DNA from: Dioscorea cayenensis subsp. rotundata
Taxonomy: Eukaryota; Streptophyta; Magnoliopsida; Dioscoreales; Dioscoreaceae
Length of the DNA: 64,000 nt
Direction: 5' to 3'
NCBI RefSeq assembly: GCF_009730915.1
Contig: NC_052489.1
Location: 26,467,916-26,531,915 of the forward strand
Shown: positions 13,626 through 25,954 of the stretch, piece by piece
How the letters are laid out: every line of letters starts with the position of its first letter
Numbering within the stretch: the first letter of the stretch is position 1
Translations under genes and position numbers: made by a program
Notes under the pieces: model-generated
Database searches by the model: none
What the model was told of the DNA's origin: nothing
What the model saw: only the letters and a program-made list of their open reading frames with translations

Positions 13626-15164
13626 CACAGGCATTAAGAATGAAGCATTGGTGCTCATGCTAACATAGTTTGCTAAAACTAACTTCAGGACTTATGGCAG
13701 CTCAGACAAAGTGCAAGAAAAGAGAAAGGGAATTTGAAGAAATAAGAGTGCTTGTCACATAAATATGGTTCCTCTCAGTACTTTATGTAGTGTCAGGCTG
13801 TCAGCTTCTCCGGTTCATGCATACAGGTTCTTCAGGCAACGCTTCTATTTGTTCTCTTATGTTGTCCATCATTCTATGATTTATTGAATCATGGAAGAAT
13901 TTGGTTTTTCAGAGTCTCAAGCATTTAGTTCTTGCTCATTTTATTGAAATTCCCTTTTAATCCTGTATTCTTGTTGGCATTTAATCTTACACTCATTTGA
14001 GAACATTTATCTTCTTCTTTTCCTGATTCTGGTTTTCTTCTTTTATTGGTTTTGCATTGTGTAGAAGGCCTAGTAAGTGCCCCACAAATGTCTGTTATTG
14101 GTCAGAGCAAATGATGCTGGATCAATGTCTACAGGCTATTTCTTTTTTCTCTTTTTGTTAACACTCCAACTGCTTAATACCATACATTGATCATTGTCTT
14201 CAAACTTGACACTGATTGGCATTTGTGACTATGTTGTTATTCATGTTTATGCTCAGCTCTCACTTTTTATATTCAAGCTGTTTCTTTCAATAAACTTATT
14301 ATATTATTTTTTGAAAGTATCCATGTATTCTCTTTGATTTTGTGCTTGTAATTTTATGCTTTAATAGTTCTGCTCATGTTTTCAATCAGGTGAAATGCGA
14401 AGCTGTTCTACTACTAGTATGATAATGAAAATCTAGTTGTTGAGAATACTATTTATTGTCTGATACACTCTGTTTCATTGACTTGGTCTTATGTAGGATA
14501 TCTGCCCTGCATTTTAGATGTCAAGCTGATTGATAAGGTTAAGGTTAGCATGATTTTCTGTCATTTGTAATTTTTGGATAACTGTAAATTGTAACAACAT
14601 GCTCTTTTGGGCAACAACATTTGTGCATGGCTATTATTCACGCCAATTATCACTCAAAAAGACAACTATCTTCAAGTGCATTATTATCATACATGTGACT
14701 ATGTGAGACACTTCCATGAGATCTTTCTTGTATATTCCCCCCTAACTTCCTCGGAGGTTCTACGGGTAAAACATCAGATGAACATGAAAATCACAGTGCC
14801 TTGGAATGTTTGTTGATATGAAAGCTAACTTGATATGATACCCATAATGGCAGTGCTAATCCTTCAAATAACTTCACATGTGCACCGAATGAACTAGGTT
14901 GCATTGTGTCAGGTCATGCATTCTTGACTCTTCATCTAAATATGTATCAGCTGCAAGTTATAACATTTTCACTGGCTGATTCCATTGAGTAATGTCAGGT
15001 TTTAATATGGTCATGGCCTCATCGGAATAGGATGTTTGCAGTTCTAGCTTAAATTTGCTTTAAAATTTTTCTGTTAGTTATGGAATGTATATAGGATTCA
15101 AAATTTTATTTACTAAATAAATGATTAAATTGAAGTCCTTATTCATGAATCAGGATTAGACTGC

Positions 15165-15432
15165 TGCAATAATAACTAAAACTGTCTTCATTAGAAGTGG
15201 CAGAGAAATCCACAGGGTAAGCTAAGAGCCTGACAAATGCTTTTAACTTTTTAATTGCAAAAAAAATGAAGCTTGTTATATAGTTTGTTGGCTAAGTGCC
15301 TGATGAAGGTCTCATTGCAGGTGTCTGGTAAGCCATAGTTTGGAACCAGTCAAGTCTTCAAGGTAATTCTTTGGCATTGCTCTTTAGAAGTTACTGAAGT
15401 GATTTGTACCCAAGTATTTTCATGATTTGTAA
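15165..15432 (+). pseudogene. Decayed partial copy of the CDC45 3' coding region
   Basis: The block resembles CDC45 coding bases 13080-13395 in the same order. TTCATTAGAAGTGGCAGA near 15190 matches the TTCATTAGGAGTGGCAGA of the gene, and TTTGGCATTGCT near 15370 and AGTATTTTCATGA near 15411 also match. The middle is heavily eroded and shortened. No open frame survives, so this is a dead partial duplicate about 1.7 kb downstream of its parent. Only codons of about 460-565 of CDC45 are represented. Confidence 0.75.
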
Positions 15433-15997
15433 TAACTTACTGACGCTTGATAGTTACTGCATATTTTTTCAGAAGAATTAATGATATTGGGTTTGTATCA
15501 GTAATTTTTTATTAATAAAGAATAATGTAGCAGCTACCAGCAAATGTTGCTCAGTTCAATGTAACACCCTCATATATCAAGTTCAAAACTTTAAAACTAG
15601 ATTCTTGCATATGATAGGCATGTCACCCTTCATGAATCTATGTAATCTCCATCCTTTGTCGAGGAAAGTAATTTGTCACCTCAAAAATCATTAGTTTTTG
15701 AAAATTAAAGCTTGTATCTGGTTTTCCTTGAATCCTTGTGTTGATTTACATCACTTTGGATTTCATTTTACTTATGAGAGATAGTATCTTTTCTTGAATT
15801 TATAACTGCTGTCGAGCATAGTTAGTCTCATATAACTGCCATTAAGACACTCAATTAATGCAATGGATAAATGAAGCATTCAAGGTTCTGAAGAGCAATG
15901 CCAAGATTTTTCTTGATTTCTGTGTTTGATTTGCACTGAATAATCAGTGAATGTTTTGATTTGATATCATGGATTGTTTTCTTAGATAAATTACTAA

Positions 15998-15998
<1 letters not shown>

Positions 15999-16039
<41 letters not shown>
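15999..16039. repeat. (AAT)n microsatellite
   Basis: About 13 tandem AAT/TAA triplets in intergenic DNA. Confidence 0.9.
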
Positions 16040-16041
<2 letters not shown>

Positions 16042-16891
16042 AGATTCATTCTTGTTAGGGGGACACTTTGCAACATAATTGAAGACTTGAATAGAGATCT
16101 AAGTAAACTGGAACAGGGTAGTTATTTGTTTGTTTGAACACTGCTTTTATTTAAGTTCACATGCATATTTGAGGCACACAAACATAAATGCACTACTGGG
16201 ATTGCATTGAAAGTTGAAACCACGTCACTTTTAAGTTATCTATCTATGACTTCTTGTCAGAATTGAACTGAACTGAACTGAATTTTTTGCTATGAATAGA
16301 TAAGGTTAGTCATAAAATGAATCAAAATTGAATATTATTCAAATGAACTGAAAGGGGGCATATTTCACCTCAACCATAAAATAATATATATTTTGTAATA
16401 ACATGTTAACATTTTATTTGTTCATATTCATTGTGACTGGCTGCCACGGCCAGACATAAATGGTGCTTTTACTGCTGGTTTTTATTGTGTTCTTCTCATT
16501 CATTGTGCCAGGAATGCTGCATGTGTACCTTTACATCTGGTGACAAATCATAGATTGAAATGACTTGGCACTCACCAAGAAACTATTTTCATCAACAACA
16601 TGGAAATGAAAAACACACAAGTATATACATGGGTCATCCATTAGAAGAGCTGCGTCATAAACAAAACCAACAAGCATGGATCCACTGTCAAGAAGAAAGG
16701 TACAAAAGTAACATCACAAATTACAGAGTTATATTATATTCTTACTAGTTGCCACCATTTTCTTGATATAACAAGAAAAACACTGGTGTCTTTTTACCCT
16801 AAGTTGAAGAGACTCGGCAAAAGAACTCAGAATAAAGTTATTTATTACTGAGTGATTACTAAAGCCACAAACACACATAACACTTATTATT

Positions 16892-16963
16892 AAACTTGCA
16901 AACAAATTCCCACACCTTAATCTCTTTAAACTTGCAAACAAATTCCCACACCTTAATCTCTTT
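16892..16963. repeat. 36-bp tandem duplication
   Basis: Two identical adjacent 36-base units containing AAACTTGCAAACAAATTCCC, at 16892-16927 and 16928-16963, in the 3' flank of the MYB gene (probably its 3' UTR). Confidence 0.9.
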
Positions 16964-17018
16964 ATTACCACCCTTAGATGAATTCTTAAGTAACAACAGC
17001 AACAGTAAAGCTGGTACA

Positions 17019-18042
17019 CTAGAAGAGTGGTGCTGCATCTGCAGGCACACCACTCTCATCCAGGAGCCACTTTTCCAGCATGAACAGTGGAGGGTTCTGG
17101 TTGTCCACTGTGCATTGAGACTTCTCCCATGCACCAATGCAACCTCCATTGTTATTATTGTTATTATTATCATTGTTAATATTGTTATTATTACTGCTGC
17201 TACTGCTACCATTCCCCAAAGGGATCAGTGATTCAAGTTCTTCATTTGAAAGTACTGGTGGAGCAAAAGATGATGACGATGCTTTGTAGCTATCACTCGT
17301 GATGATGCTTTGAACTTCATCTTCTTGTGTTATTTTGGACTTCATCACCCATCCTTGCAAAAGCCTTGATATGTTCTCTGTGCTTGATGCATAGGCGGAA
17401 GGGATTTGGTGATGCCTGGGATTTTGATATCCACCGGATAGAAGTTCATGGCTTGTTGTAGAACTAGAACCAGATGATGTGGAATTCATGTAACAATCCA
17501 CTGATGCCTGGAACCTCCTCAACTTTTTCTTCAGGTGTGTGTTCCAGTAATTTTTTATGTCATTATCTGTTCTTTGTGGAAGATAAGAAGCTATGGCTGC
17601 CCATCTTCACCAAACAAACAGAACATATTAAGCAATTATGTACGAGTCTAAACCTCAAAGCGCCATCATATTCATTGATAAATAATTACCTATTGCCTAG
17701 CAAAGATTGGAGATGCACAATTATGGCTTCTTCAGTATAAGTGAAGTTGCCCCGCTTTATCCCCGGTCTGAGGTAGTTTGTCCATCTTAGTCTACAACTC
17801 TTGCTGCACCGCATTAGACCTGAAACAAGAAACCAGTAGGAAAATTGTTGTATGATAGCAGTTGAGGGGATGAACTTAATTAAACTCAAGTTTAATTATT
17901 ACTCACCAGTGTTGATAGGAACTAATCTCCAGTTCCCAGGGCCATGTTGTTGGATGTATGATACTAGGATGATGTCTTCTTCTGGTGTCCAAGGACCTTT
18001 TTTTATCCCAACCTTATCACAGCATGGAGGTCTCCCCATCAT
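17019..18042 (-). CDS. R2R3-MYB transcription factor, subgroup 1 (MYB30/60/96-like)
   Basis: Minus strand, three exons: 18042-17907, 17819-17690 and 17604-17019, giving 283 residues (281-283 because two ATGs are adjacent). The N-terminus [20 protein letters not shown] begins the R2 repeat. R3 carries [10 protein letters not shown] and the DNA-contact helix [13 protein letters not shown]. Both intron positions, one per repeat, are the standard R2R3-MYB sites. The sequence around CCDK...[19 protein letters not shown] matches subgroup 1, whose members control cuticular wax, drought and ABA responses, stomata, or cell death. The C-terminal half is Ser-rich with an Asn tract (about 13 Asn near residues 225-240, from AAT/AAC triplets) and ends with EKWLLDESG...PLF. 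It is a nuclear DNA-binding regulator; the exact orthologue is not settled. Confidence 0.93.
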
Positions 18043-18120
18043 AGCACACCAGCTTCTCTCTTTTTCTCTACCTTTCTTCTTGTCTCCCTTATACTAGTGT
18101 CTCATCAACATGTGAGTGCT

Positions 18121-18145
18121 ATGTATATATAGATATATATACATA
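18121..18145 (-). promoter_or_regulatory. Candidate TATA region of the MYB gene
   Basis: A TATATATA-rich stretch lies about 80-100 bases upstream of the MYB start codon on the minus strand. That spacing fits a TATA box with a short leader, but the surrounding DNA is also AT-rich. Confidence 0.4.
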
Positions 18146-20217
18146 CAACTTGAAGAAAGCTTCTCTTTTTCTTTTGATACTCACATGATTCAGTGAAACA
18201 TGCAACAAAAGTTGAAACTTGAGTTTTGTCATGTTACATTCGTATGTAAATACATATGTAATAATTATATAAGTATATCTGCATTTGATTATTAAGGGAA
18301 AATAATTAATGATGATCTTGTTCATGACAAAGTTTGGTAGATCTCTTTTTGTACGCATGTATGTATGTACTTATGCCTGTGCCTGTATTATACAAGTACA
18401 TCTCTTTCATTGATTGCTAATGTTTGTGCCCAACTTGGGCTTGTAGGCCATGCATGGAGGTTCCCGTAGACACGTGAAAGTCTTCTCAGTGTATCATTAG
18501 GTAATAGTTTATTTTTTCTTGTTTTGAGGAATTATATTTTTAGTACCTTTTTTGAATGAAAATATCTGAGTTTTTAATCTTATTGAGTCCAAATGTTTTT
18601 CTCTCCACTTATTCTTTGATAAAACTTTCTAACATTATCTGGGGCATGAGGTTTATAGAGTATTAGAATATATATGTTATTAGTTTGTTATAACTTATAA
18701 CTCATCTTTGCATTTTATTTTGTATTTCACTAATGTGAGAATAATATATTTATGATTGCTTAAATTTGTTATATATCTCCGTTTTTATTTTGATCTTTGA
18801 TTATTATATATGATGTTTCTCCTTGTCTGCACTGCATCACATATGTTAGTGGTTGATAAGTGAAAAAAAACTAAAACATGAGAAAAACTTCAAGCAATAT
18901 AAAATATTGTCAGTAGATATTTATTTTGTGCTATTAAATATTAGCTGTTCAAATTTATTGAAGTGGAACAAAAAAATATTAATGTTATAATGGGTATTGC
19001 AGCTAGTAAATGCATATGTTACTATTAATCACAATTCTTGGGATGTTACAGACCTCATTATATTTAATTTTGGGTATTACAACTACCGCAGGGACCAGTT
19101 GTATTTAGCATCAAAATATTGTACCCTATTGTGATTGTCTCATTTGCCAATGCCTATTATCTGTTTACATTAGTTACATTGATATATATATAGCATTGTT
19201 TTTATAACGTATTATTTTGTTTTAATTAGCACCGGTTGATTTTAACAGCTTGGTTCTTTCATCCTACATTGTTTCTAATGTCAATTAAAATTTTATTATT
19301 CGAATATTTTAGTCCAAATATATATTTGACAATACAGATGAGTCATTCAAACATATGTTTTTTATTATTTTACTTTAACCATGCATTAAGTGGGAGTCAC
19401 ATCCTCGATTTTTCTCACATAAAAATCAAATATTTTAACACTTATTTACTGTAGTGGTTTTTGATTTATATTATTCATGCAAGTAATATTGTTGATTTGG
19501 AGATTAAATAAGTAGTGATGATTTAAATTTTGTTTTTAAAGATGGAATTCGGTAGAACTTTTTATATAAAACAAATTGAAATTTGATTTAATGATACCAA
19601 TTAGAATAAATTATTTATAATAAGATTCAATTTTTTAAAGAAACAATTGTTCTAATTAGTTTGGTTTTTAAAAAATTATTGTTATTTTCTAAGGATTTCT
19701 CTACATGTACCAGGTAAAAACTACTTTCTCCTTTGGAAATTAATCTCGTTCTTTTATTTTTATTTTTATTTTTTATAATGTTTTATATATATATTTTTAC
19801 TTTGGCTTAATAGGGTCTGTGTGGGTAATTCGAACGTCTTCAGAGTTAATTTTTTTATACAAGATTTAAATTCTCATTATTATTTTTTTTAATCTATCAA
19901 AAGACCATGAAATGGTGCTGTTAATCACCTTATTCCTGCCTTTAGCTAATACAACTCTTATTTTGTACAACTGAAAATAAGTTCCAAGTCCTTGCATTTT
20001 TTCAACGGTTCATAATGGATATCACCCAACAATGTTTGGATTGCTTGTACTTTATTTTTTTATTGAAAAATGGCAAACTATTGATCATATTATTCCTCTT
20101 CATCCTTTTAATGCTTATAATCTTTGCATAAAATCACATGCAAAAGTTAAAAGCAATATATATCAATAATTAATAATCAACTGATATGGAATCACCATCT
20201 ATCTTGTTTTTTTACAG

Positions 20218-20220
<3 letters not shown>

Positions 20221-20253
<33 letters not shown>
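20221..20253. repeat. (TA)n microsatellite
   Basis: About 16 TA dinucleotides. A second tract lies at about 20397-20417. Confidence 0.9.
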
Positions 20254-20256
<3 letters not shown>

Positions 20257-20534
20257 AAAGATATCGACTTGTAAAAAACTATATAATAATTTGATTTAAT
20301 TTTGCATTATAAGGCATATGTTCAGGCTAAAATACTTCAGCAAAAAGTACATGGAACTGTCATATATTTATATAATTTACTTAATCTTCAATGAATATAT
20401 ATATATATATATATATAACAAAATAACTAGGAAACAAAGGTGATTTTTTTTTTTTTCAAAATTTTAAATTTTTTAGTTTTTTTGTAAAATTAATATATCT
20501 ATTCTTTTATTGAAATTTTGTAAATTTATTTGTA

Positions 20535-20655
20535 AGTTAATATTAGTGTAATCTAATGGTAAAACATAGAAGTTTTACAAGTGTCCGAGGTGTTCAAATC
20601 CTATCTATTGATAAATTTTGTAAATAAAATATCTTATTTATTATAAAAAAAAAAT
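20535..20655 (+). mobile_element. Small tRNA-derived SINE-like unit
   Basis: TAGTGTAATCTAATGGTAAAAC resembles an A box, and GTGTTCAAATCCT about 45 bases later is a near-perfect B box (core GTTCAAATCC). An A-rich tail follows at about 20643-20653. The tRNA-like spacing supports a SINE. It is not a tRNA, because no acceptor stem pairs. Confidence 0.45.
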
Positions 20656-22550
20656 CTGTTGAAAAGGTTATTGATTTCTCAAATATATATAACATAACAT
20701 ATTAGAATTGACTATGTATTAGTTGATTTTAAGTTGTGATTTTAAATGTAAATTTCTAATGAAAAAAATCCTCGGGATTAGGAACAAGGAGTAAACATTT
20801 AAAGATATATTATATACAAACCCTCTTTCCAAAAACAGTAAAAAAATATATACACACACACCGACACACGGTAATTAAAAAAAAAAAAATCAGTATCCGG
20901 ATCCCGAAAGTAACCGAGAGAGAAACAAAGAGTTTGTACGGAATTAATTTATTTCCATTCATGTCCTTCCTTGATAAGGTAGGTGTACGCCCGCACCAAA
21001 TCACGTGCTAAAGCGTGTCCGCATTCAAAACCATACACGTGGCCACTTCAATTAATGTGGTACCCTTTTCATTTCCCCTTTTTTGATTTAATTCACTTAT
21101 TATATATTCTTAATTCTTTCTGTTAAAAAGAAAAAGAAAAAAAATTCTGTTAGTGTGATCACAACCGTCCAATATCAGATCTCAGAGTCAGCTTTACATG
21201 TTTAACTCTAGTTTCCAGTTGAACGCTTATAAAGTTAGATAATAGGACCAGTGAAAGGAATTGCCATTTTATTCATCTCGTGGTCGTGGGACAAACATTC
21301 ATTACCTTTTTTAAGAATGCAGTATTCAATCAGTTTTAATGAGGTAAAGAATGCCATAAAAATTTTTACCTTTTATTTAGTTTTATTTTTTTTCTTGATA
21401 TCATTTAAGCTTGGATTTATTATTATTATTAATAATAATAATAATGATAGATTACAGGACCACCTTGCTAGATTTGTCAAGCCATAATGGTGTTGAGCGT
21501 GGTGCATAGCACCTTGTATGAACAAGTGATTTTCACTCAAAACAAGTACAATAATAATAATAATAATTATTATTAGAAACAGATGGCCATCTTTTTTACA
21601 TGTACTCCCACAATACTTTCTTAAGTTCATTGTACTCAAGCTTAAATTTCAAACAAGCACATCAAATGTAATTTTTTCCTAGCAATATGATTCCAGGCTT
21701 AAGAGATCAAATTATGCACTGAAGAAAACACACCATGAATCATAAGATTCATAACAAAGATCAGAAAAGAAACCCAAGGTATAATAACAAATTAAAATCA
21801 TAAAACATTCACTGGGAGAGATTCCCCCAAACGGCAATACAAAGTAAATGTGAAATCTATGCCATTCACAACCTAGGTGTTCCTTTTCTCATATTAATGT
21901 TCTTATCTAGATCTAGCATGCTCCACCAACACTCCTTGGGACACTGGCCTTTCTTCTCCATCCTGTGTCCTGAATTCTTGAGGCCATTCTTACATGTTAC
22001 ATGCCATTAAGGCTTGATCTGCACAATAACATCCAAACATTGAAGTCTTGGCTGCACATAAAATATATAAAGACGAAGAAAAAGCAGCCACAAGAATAAC
22101 AACAGCATGTTAAGTTTTTTGTTTTAAGAAATTTGTTGTCATAGAAATTAGATAATGACAATTACCACAGCATGTGATCATCCATTAAGTTGATGAGCAT
22201 TCTGCAGGATGTTTTGTGATTCACATGACAAATGGACACATAAAATACTATGATTTAGAGCTTGCCAACATGATCATCAAATTCCATTCTCTTAAAAATC
22301 ACAAGGTAGGAGAGATTGTGTCCAGCATCAATATTGTATCATGAAAGAGAAATAAAACAGTATCACCAATGTGAAAGGCACACTTGGAGTGGACTGACCA
22401 TCCAGGTGGACCAATTGTCTGAAGCCATGAAGGGAATGAAGATTGTGAAGCTCACCTCAGCAAGCCTCTGACTTGAACACACATAGTAAGCACCATCAAC
22501 CATATCTCACTTACGAACTCATCTGCAGCCACTGAAAAGCCTGATATCAT

Positions 22551-23035
22551 TCATTGAACCAAATGGGCATGATTGTTGTAAATGTAGAAATTTTCAATGC
22601 AGTCCACCTGGTATAAATCCACAAGGAACCTGCAAAGATAATAGATATATAGATAGCTTTTCTCCAATTTCATAGAAACACAATTAACTGTAATGACTAT
22701 AAGAAAGGCAATACACAACTGAGAGCCAAAATATTTCTTTGAATTCTTTCTATGGAGAAAAAGCATTATACAAAAAAAAAAGGAGAAAAAAAAAGACCTG
22801 ACGACATAACTGAGACTGATATGCCAAAGACGAAACATAGTAATCAATGAACACAAAATGACATTCCCTAAAGCAAAATTTCTCCGATAAGAGTTAAAGC
22901 CAGGGAGCAAAGCTGACTATTGCAAAACATCAAAGCATACATCAGATAATCAAATGCAATGAGATAATGAGAAACAGAAAGTTGATCAGATGTGCATGAA
23001 CTGACACCTGGTGATAGGTGAGGGAACTGGAAATC
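22551..23035 (-). other. Possible spliced minus-strand transcript, family unknown
   Basis: Three putative exons on the minus strand, 23035-23008, 22867-22798 and 22629-22551, each have AG and GT borders. One reading frame stays open across both junctions with matching phases and ends with ...NNHAHLVQ and a stop at 22551. The roughly 58 residues resemble no family I know, and no first exon was found. It could be the tail of an unknown gene, a spliced non-coding RNA, or chance. Confidence 0.2.
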
Positions 23036-24527
23036 CTAGATGGTTCTTAGGTTGCAGATTTCTTCTAAATTTTCTTTTCCTCATCAATTCACCAAGAAAA
23101 ACTATATGATCTCATTGTGTAACTATATGTAAAAATACTTGCGAAAAAAAAAGCCGAAGACAGTTATCACCCGCACATAGTGCCAATATTCCCGATCATA
23201 GATTGTCTTCAATTGAGGCTTTTGCTAATTTGAAATTTACATTAAGCAAGAATCGACAAGAACAATATCACAAACAATGAAAGGCAAACTGGCAAAGTCA
23301 TTTCCAACAATACAAGTTGTGCCTGATTACAACTTCATAACTGTTTGCAAGATGAAGGCTCCAAATGTCTTATCAAGCAGAGTACCTCCCACATAACACA
23401 AGAATCTAACCTACAATCCAATGACACTCCAATAAACATATGAACTAATTTTGGTCTAGCCTTGGATTGCCATATGCAAGAATTTTGCCTTACTACACAA
23501 GCATGTGCTATATTATGAATAATTTCTTCATGCATATCTTGTCAAGTGATAAGGAGACCTCCATTTAGTATGCAGGATTGCCCTTGTAATCGTTGATATT
23601 ACTTCGCTCATGTTTTATACATTATATATATATAATAACTTCAAAAGGAACAGACTAATTTAAATCCTGTAGAGCTATTAATTGATGCAACCTGGAATAA
23701 GGAAATTCTCAGATTTAAATATCATGAGAAGTTTGTTAGTTTCCAAGAGCTACTCCATAGAATATAATCTTCGCAAGTTAGAAACAATATCAAATCCCAC
23801 AAACATGCAATGTGCATAATGATAATGGATGATAGCTGTTTCAACTTTCACAAATCACAAGCAACAGACAAGTAAAAAAAAGAACACAATAGATACCCTC
23901 ATACTCGAACAGAGACTGTAAACTGACTAATTGCAGATCCTACATGGATACCACTTGAAAGTGAGTTGAAATATTGCAGTGTGCTTAAAAAACTCTAAAG
24001 CATGTTGCACAAGATACTAGATTCACATTCACATCATACAAATTAGAGAATTGATCCTGATTGCCATAAACAAACTTTAGGTTACATGCAAAACAAAACA
24101 GATATAAAAATTTATACAAATAATAACAAGTGTGATATGGAGAACACAAATTGAGTATAATGCACTCGTTAAGATGAGTGAAAATATAGAGGCCAATTAT
24201 ATATTATACAAGATTTTGAGGAAAGGGAACATTGTGCACTCATTAAATGAGAGAAAATATAGATCTAACGTAGATAAATAGTTGAAGACGCATCCTTTGA
24301 AAGCATGGAAGGTAGTCTAACTAGGAATAATTTCATAATCAAGAACTCATATGCAGCCAAAATAATTAGAAAGAAGACTATGCATGAAATTGCAGATAAC
24401 CACATTAAATTTTTTTTTAGAAAAGTTTATTTTCCCCCTTTGAAATATTTCCCTTTTTTTTTAAAAAAAAAAAAAACCTTATTTAAGCCATAAAGAACTC
24501 ACTAAATGACCAATATTGCAGAGAACG

Positions 24528-25313
24528 ATGGACACCAGTGATAGAGATGAAGATCCGAATGCCAATGAGCCGCCGGAGGAGGAGGACGACGAGGAGGAGA
24601 AGAAGCAAGGCCGTGAGATTTGCTTCGATGGGTGCGGCCGCCCCTGCAGTGTATGCATCTGCTCCTATCTCCCGCCTTCACCGATCCCCACCTCCACCCA
24701 CATCCTCGTCCTCCACCACCCCCACGAGCTCCGCCGCAACCGCCTTGCCACCCTTCCCGCCCTCACCCGATCCCTTCTCCACCTCCATTCCCTCTCCGGC
24801 CGTCGCCTCCACCCATCCTCCTCGTCCCTCCTCACCTCCCCCTCATCCACCCCTCTCCTGCTATTCCCCTGCCCCAACTCCATTCCCCTCTCCCTCTGGG
24901 CATCGCAAAACCCACCGTCCGCCCGCCCAAACCTCAATCTCATTGTCCTCGACGGCACCTGGGCTCAGGCCAAGGAGATGGCCACTGCCAGCGGCCCATT
25001 CTTGTCGTCGATCGGCGCGATTCAGGTGTCACTGGAGGTGGACGAGGGCGTGGATGGGGAGAGCACCTTCGAGTCGGAGCTGGTGCTGAAGAAGGAGCCG
25101 TTCAAGGGGTGTGTGAGCACGATCGAGGCGGTGGCGCGGGCTCTGAGGATTTTGGAGCCGGAGGAGAAGGTCGGCGTCGAGGTCGAAGAGACGCTGCTTC
25201 GCGTCCTGAGGGCCATGGTGGGCTTTCAGAAGCGCCACTTGAAGCCCATTAAACCCAGGCCCAGGTTGACCAAGAAGGGTCATCTTCTACTTCCAAGTAA
25301 CTCAATTGTTTGA
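24528..25313 (+). CDS. DTW-domain protein, probable tRNA-uridine aminocarboxypropyltransferase
   Basis: Single-exon gene of 261 residues from the ATG at 24528. An acidic N-terminus (Glu/Asp run at residues 15-26) is followed by a Cys-rich start of the domain (CFDGCGRPCSVCIC). The family-naming motif then appears as LDGTWAQAKEM near residues 140-150, and the tail is Lys/Arg-rich (RPRLTKKGH). Known DTW proteins (TapT in bacteria, DTWD1/2 in animals) transfer a 3-amino-3-carboxypropyl group from S-adenosylmethionine to uridines of tRNA. Applying that activity here is inference from the domain. The exon is strongly GC- and CpG-rich compared with its flanks. It converges with LSM5, with 641 bases between the stop codons. 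Confidence 0.88.
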   Translation: MDTSDRDEDPNANEPPEEEDDEEEKKQGREICFDGCGRPCSVCICSYLPPSPIPTSTHILVLHHPHELRRNRLATLPALTRSLLHLHSLSGRRLHPSSSSLLTSPSSTPLLLFPCPNSIPLSLWASQNPPSARPNLNLIVLDGTWAQAKEMATASGPFLSSIGAIQVSLEVDEGVDGESTFESELVLKKEPFKGCVSTIEAVARALRILEPEEKVGVEVEETLLRVLRAMVGFQKRHLKPIKPRPRLTKKGHLLLPSNSIV

Positions 25314-25954
25314 TTGAAATTACCATGCTGTAAAAATTTGTTACCTAAATTATTCTATAGTATTTTGATTTTTTAACTGGTCTATTTGCGGTTTTTTGGA
25401 TTGAAGGTAAGGTAAACGTAAGAAAAGTGAAATTACGGAAGGAAAATAGATGTATATATATAGGGAAAATTATCTTTTAAATCTCCCTGCACAAAGATAA
25501 TATTGGACAAAAAAAGAGGAGCATTTACTTTGATTTGTAAATTTTCTTTTTGAGCCATGTGTAGTGCCACATGTATTATTACATCAGCAACTAATGTAAA
25601 AAGAAAGAACTGTCAAAATATATATCAGTGCCTGTGTTTCCAAAGGCTCAATGAAATGCAAGGAAAGACAGTATGATTTTTTCTAAATTTATCACCAAAA
25701 TTATAAAAGTAATAGATAAACCTTGAAATCTTTTTCTACGAAATTTGTAAGAGAGATAAATTGCAGGATAATCAAGCACAATTCACAGGATTAAATTTAA
25801 ATACACCAGTGAAGTTCCTTGTTTCTAGTTTATGGCAATAAATAAACTCCTTGTATGTTCTGGATTAAGTAAATCATAGCATTTGGACACTGTTAAGTAC
25901 TCAGACGCAAATCAAATCTTATAACGCATCAATAGTTGCTTGAGAGCAGTCCTG
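25314..25954. other. Convergent intergenic spacer between the DTW gene and LSM5
   Basis: AT-rich. It must hold both 3' UTRs and polyadenylation sites. No other feature is visible. Confidence 0.5.

Larger units (their letters stand above)
13469..17018. other. CDC45-MYB intergenic region with a CDC45 fragment
   Basis: 3.5 kb without an intact gene. It contains a three-copy 44-bp repeat just after CDC45 (13500-13625), a decayed copy of part of the CDC45 3' coding region (15165-15432), an (AAT)n tract (about 15999-16039) and a 36-bp tandem duplication (16892-16963). The rest is AT-rich with nothing recognisable. Confidence 0.5.
18146..24527. other. 6.4-kb region with no firm gene
   Basis: 18.1-21.8 kb is AT-rich, with long (TA)n tracts at about 20221-20253 and 20397-20417, a SINE-like unit (20535-20655) and AAT/ATT triplet tracts at 21417-21447 and 21549-21577. 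21.8-24.5 kb has a more balanced composition and splice-like signals on the minus strand, where a small spliced transcript is possible (22551-23035), but no family could be recognised. Confidence 0.45.

Noticed and set aside
16896-17231. 111-residue plus-strand frame over the MYB C-terminus
   Set aside because: It is antisense to the MYB Asn/Ser-rich tail and a tandem repeat, with no domain.
24538-25252. Overlapping frames of 183 and 210 residues within the DTW gene
   Set aside because: Pro/Arg/His-rich shadows of a GC-rich exon; only the frame with the DTW domain has family motifs.
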